Below are positions 62,415 to 64,000 of a stretch of DNA of 64,000 nucleotides, one piece after another. The first letter of the stretch is position 1, and each line of letters opens with the position of its first letter. Source of the DNA: Olsenella profusa F0195 (lineage in GTDB: Bacteria > Actinomycetota > Coriobacteriia > Coriobacteriales > Atopobiaceae). The stretch covers positions 62,001-126,000 of the forward strand of contig NZ_AWEZ01000043.1 in the NCBI RefSeq assembly GCF_000468755.1. The letters are read 5' to 3'. The notes beneath the pieces were generated by a model. It was not told the DNA's origin and did no database searches. It was given only the letters and a program-made list of their open reading frames with translations. The translations under genes and the position numbers were made by a program.

Positions 62415-63938
62415 TCAGCTCCCTTTGCCACCGCGCGTCCCCCTGACGTGTGGCTTCGAGTCATCGCCGCGCAGGCGGTCGCCTGCATCCGGTCCAAGGT
62501 CTATGCGCGGCGCCCGCGCGTTTCCCAAGCGCACGTTGGCGGGCTTCGTCGGCCGCACGCGAGATGCCACCTCGCCCCCGCCATACATCCGAAAGCCCGT
62601 ACGCCCGACAGGGCGCCCCGAACGCGGCATTGGCGCGCCCGCACCCTCCGTGGGGCCAAGCGGGGTGCCCTGTGCCGCGGTCACGCTCCACGCGCTGCGG
62701 CGCTCATCATACTCCGAGAGGGGCATGCGCGACTCCTTGGAGACCGAGAAGACGAGCCCCACGATCATGATGCTCGACATGATGGAGGACCCGCCATACG
62801 AGACGAAGGGTATGGGCTTGCCCGACAGGGGAAAGATGCCGATGACGCCGCACACGTTGAGCAGCATCTGTATGACCAGGATGGACGAGCAGCCCATGGC
62901 CACGAGCCGGCCGGCGAGGTCGGGCGCATTGATCGCGATGCGATAGCCCGCCCACAGGAGCACGGCAAAGCCCGCGAGCATGCCCACCGTGCCCACGACG
63001 CCGCACTCCTCCCCGATGACGGCGAAGATGAAGTCGTTATGCGCAAAGGGCAGGTAGTTGTACTTCTGCTTGCTCATGCCGATGCCCACACCAAAGAGCC
63101 CACCCGCGCCGAAGGCATAGAAGCCCTGGATGAGCTGGTAGCCGTTGTTGTAGGGATCGGACCATGGATCGAGCATGGCCATGAGGCGCGCACGGGAGTA
63201 GTCGTCCTTGAGCGAGAGCGCCAGGAACACGACGATGCCCACGGCCAAGAACAGCAGGAGATAGCGCACGGGAAAGCCCGCGATGTAGGCCATGACCACC
63301 AGCGAGAGCGCGATGACCATGACCGTGCCCTTGTCGGGCTGACAGATGATGAGGACGAGGGGCACCGCGATGCCCAGGGCCACCCCCCTGAGAAACGTGC
63401 GCTGATCGATGTCACGGGCGACGTAGAAGCGGTCGAAGAGGCGGACGGCCACCAGGATGACCGTGATCTTGGCAAACTCCGAGGGCTGCAGCGAGAAGGG
63501 CCCCAGGGAGATCCAACGGGTCGCGCCGTAGGCGTCCCTGCCGGCAAAGGGCAGCAGCACGAACGCCAGAAGGAGTATGGTCACACCCCAGAGGGGCCGC
63601 ATGAGCCTCCCCAGGAGCCTGTGGTAGCCAAACGCCACGATGGCGGCCGCCCCCAGGATGCCCAGCCCCGCAAACAGCGCCTGGCGCTTGAGGTAATAGG
63701 TGGGGTCATTGCCCAAGGCCGCGCTGGAGAGCGCCGTGATCGACGAGCTGGAATACACCATGAGCAGGCCAAAGGCGAGCAGGGCCAGCGCCGTCACCAA
63801 AAAGACGAGCCGTGGCATCATGATGCGCGCGGGCACGCCCATGATGAGGCGGGCCGAGCGTTCCCCGTACGCGGTGCGGGTGGGGGCCTGCTCGCCTCCC
63901 TTCAAGCGCGCGGTGTCTGTCCGTCGACGGCGTGCCAT
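62415..63938 (-). CDS. ftsW: FtsW SEDS-family peptidoglycan glycosyltransferase
   Basis: Septal peptidoglycan polymerase working with a class B PBP. 507 aa with about ten transmembrane helices. Key SEDS features: GATRWISLGPFSLQPSEFAK, DNGYQLIQ-like YNNGYQLIQGFYAFGAGG, LPFAHNDFIFAVIGEE and SYGGSSIM. The catalytic Asp lies in the large extracellular loop (LDPWSDPYNN). A basic cytoplasmic tail of about 110 residues, rich in Arg, Gly and Pro, is longer than usual. The start follows the murD stop without a gap. Confidence 0.96.
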   Translation of the reverse strand: MARRRRTDTARLKGGEQAPTRTAYGERSARLIMGVPARIMMPRLVFLVTALALLAFGLLMVYSSSSITALSSAALGNDPTYYLKRQALFAGLGILGAAAIVAFGYHRLLGRLMRPLWGVTILLLAFVLLPFAGRDAYGATRWISLGPFSLQPSEFAKITVILVAVRLFDRFYVARDIDQRTFLRGVALGIAVPLVLIICQPDKGTVMVIALSLVVMAYIAGFPVRYLLLFLAVGIVVFLALSLKDDYSRARLMAMLDPWSDPYNNGYQLIQGFYAFGAGGLFGVGIGMSKQKYNYLPFAHNDFIFAVIGEECGVVGTVGMLAGFAVLLWAGYRIAINAPDLAGRLVAMGCSSILVIQMLLNVCGVIGIFPLSGKPIPFVSYGGSSIMSSIMIVGLVFSVSKESRMPLSEYDERRSAWSVTAAQGTPLGPTEGAGAPMPRSGRPVGRTGFRMYGGGEVASRVRPTKPANVRLGNARAPRIDLGPDAGDRLRGDDSKPHVRGTRGGKGS

Positions 63939-64000
63939 CTAGCGGATGCCCTCACGCGAGGCGGCAAGGTCGCTCACGAGCCGCTTGAAGAGCCTGCCGC
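63939..64000 (-). CDS. murD: 3' end of murD (partial)
   Basis: The last 19 codons, ending GRLFKRLVSDLAASREGIR before a TAG, are open in frame and match the usual C-terminus of UDP-N-acetylmuramoylalanine-D-glutamate ligase (F-K-x-L-V). Assignment rests on this short tail and on its position directly upstream of ftsW, where murD normally sits. Confidence 0.7.
   Translation of the reverse strand, partial: GRLFKRLVSDLAASREGIR

Overview
The window is a GC-rich (roughly two-thirds G+C) actinobacterial chromosome segment. Several things point to class Coriobacteriia, most likely an Olsenella/Atopobium-type member of the Atopobiaceae (inference from gene content, no search run): a division cluster with FtsZ, SepF, YggT and DivIVA but no FtsA; a T-box-controlled trp operon; a SAM-riboswitch-controlled metK; type A RNase P RNA; tRNAs with encoded CCA; and many sugar-phosphorolysis and galactoside genes next to two bleomycin-hydrolase-type aminopeptidases typical of gut or oral anaerobes.

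Layout. 1-2.6 kb: a LacI-family regulator (3' end off the window) divergent from a cytoplasmic GH13 amylase, with a strong double operator between them. 2.7-4.2 kb: metK behind a SAM riboswitch. 4.3-8.7 kb: an operon of degenerate ABC ATPase, 962-aa YhgE/Pip-type membrane protein and TetR regulator, with a 31-bp palindrome upstream. 8.9-12.5 kb: gltX, a flippase-like membrane protein and a tRNA-Gln/tRNA-Glu/tRNA-Glu cluster. 12.5-13.3 kb: a low-GC decayed Mrr-type restriction gene and a 183-bp inverted-repeat element. 13.3-20.2 kb: trpEGDCFBA, tightly overlapped, with a Trp T-box leader. 20.5-23.4 kb: CCA-adding enzyme and aminopeptidase C. 23.5-42.3 kb: carbohydrate island. It has sucrose phosphorylase, a BMP/ParB-like fusion protein with a phosphoesterase and an alpha-glucosidase, and then an alpha-galactoside operon (ATPase, binding lipoprotein, two permeases, alpha-galactosidase, GalT, GalK). 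The operon is divergent from an AraC regulator, which is followed by a GH32 fructosidase and a HAD phosphatase. 42.5-48 kb: second aminopeptidase C, VOC protein, HAD hydrolases, MFS transporter and a YigZ protein. 48.1-51.8 kb: RNase P RNA, uridine kinase and a radical-SAM/DUF4130 DNA-repair pair. 51.9-64 kb: the division and cell-wall cluster in the order murD-ftsW-murG-murC-murB-ftsQ-ftsZ-pgeF-yggS-sepF-proC-yggT-divIVA, all on the minus strand.

How the parts fit. The galactoside operon plus GH32 and sucrose phosphorylase would take raffinose-family sugars through galactose-1-phosphate and glucose-1-phosphate, although no galE is present here. Two operators with the pattern TGGnAnCGnTnCCA, one at the amylase and one at sucrose phosphorylase, suggest one LacI regulon.

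The least explained structure is a 12-bp motif, GAGTCGTWYGCA, present 11 times. All copies lie in three intergenic spots (10.45-10.62, 20.35-20.54 and 48.53-48.66 kb), apart from one that overlaps a stop codon by two bases. Tandem copies sit exactly 32 bp apart (once 22 bp), and left-hand copies face right-hand copies across 80-102 bp. It matches no element I know and is the strongest candidate for something undescribed.
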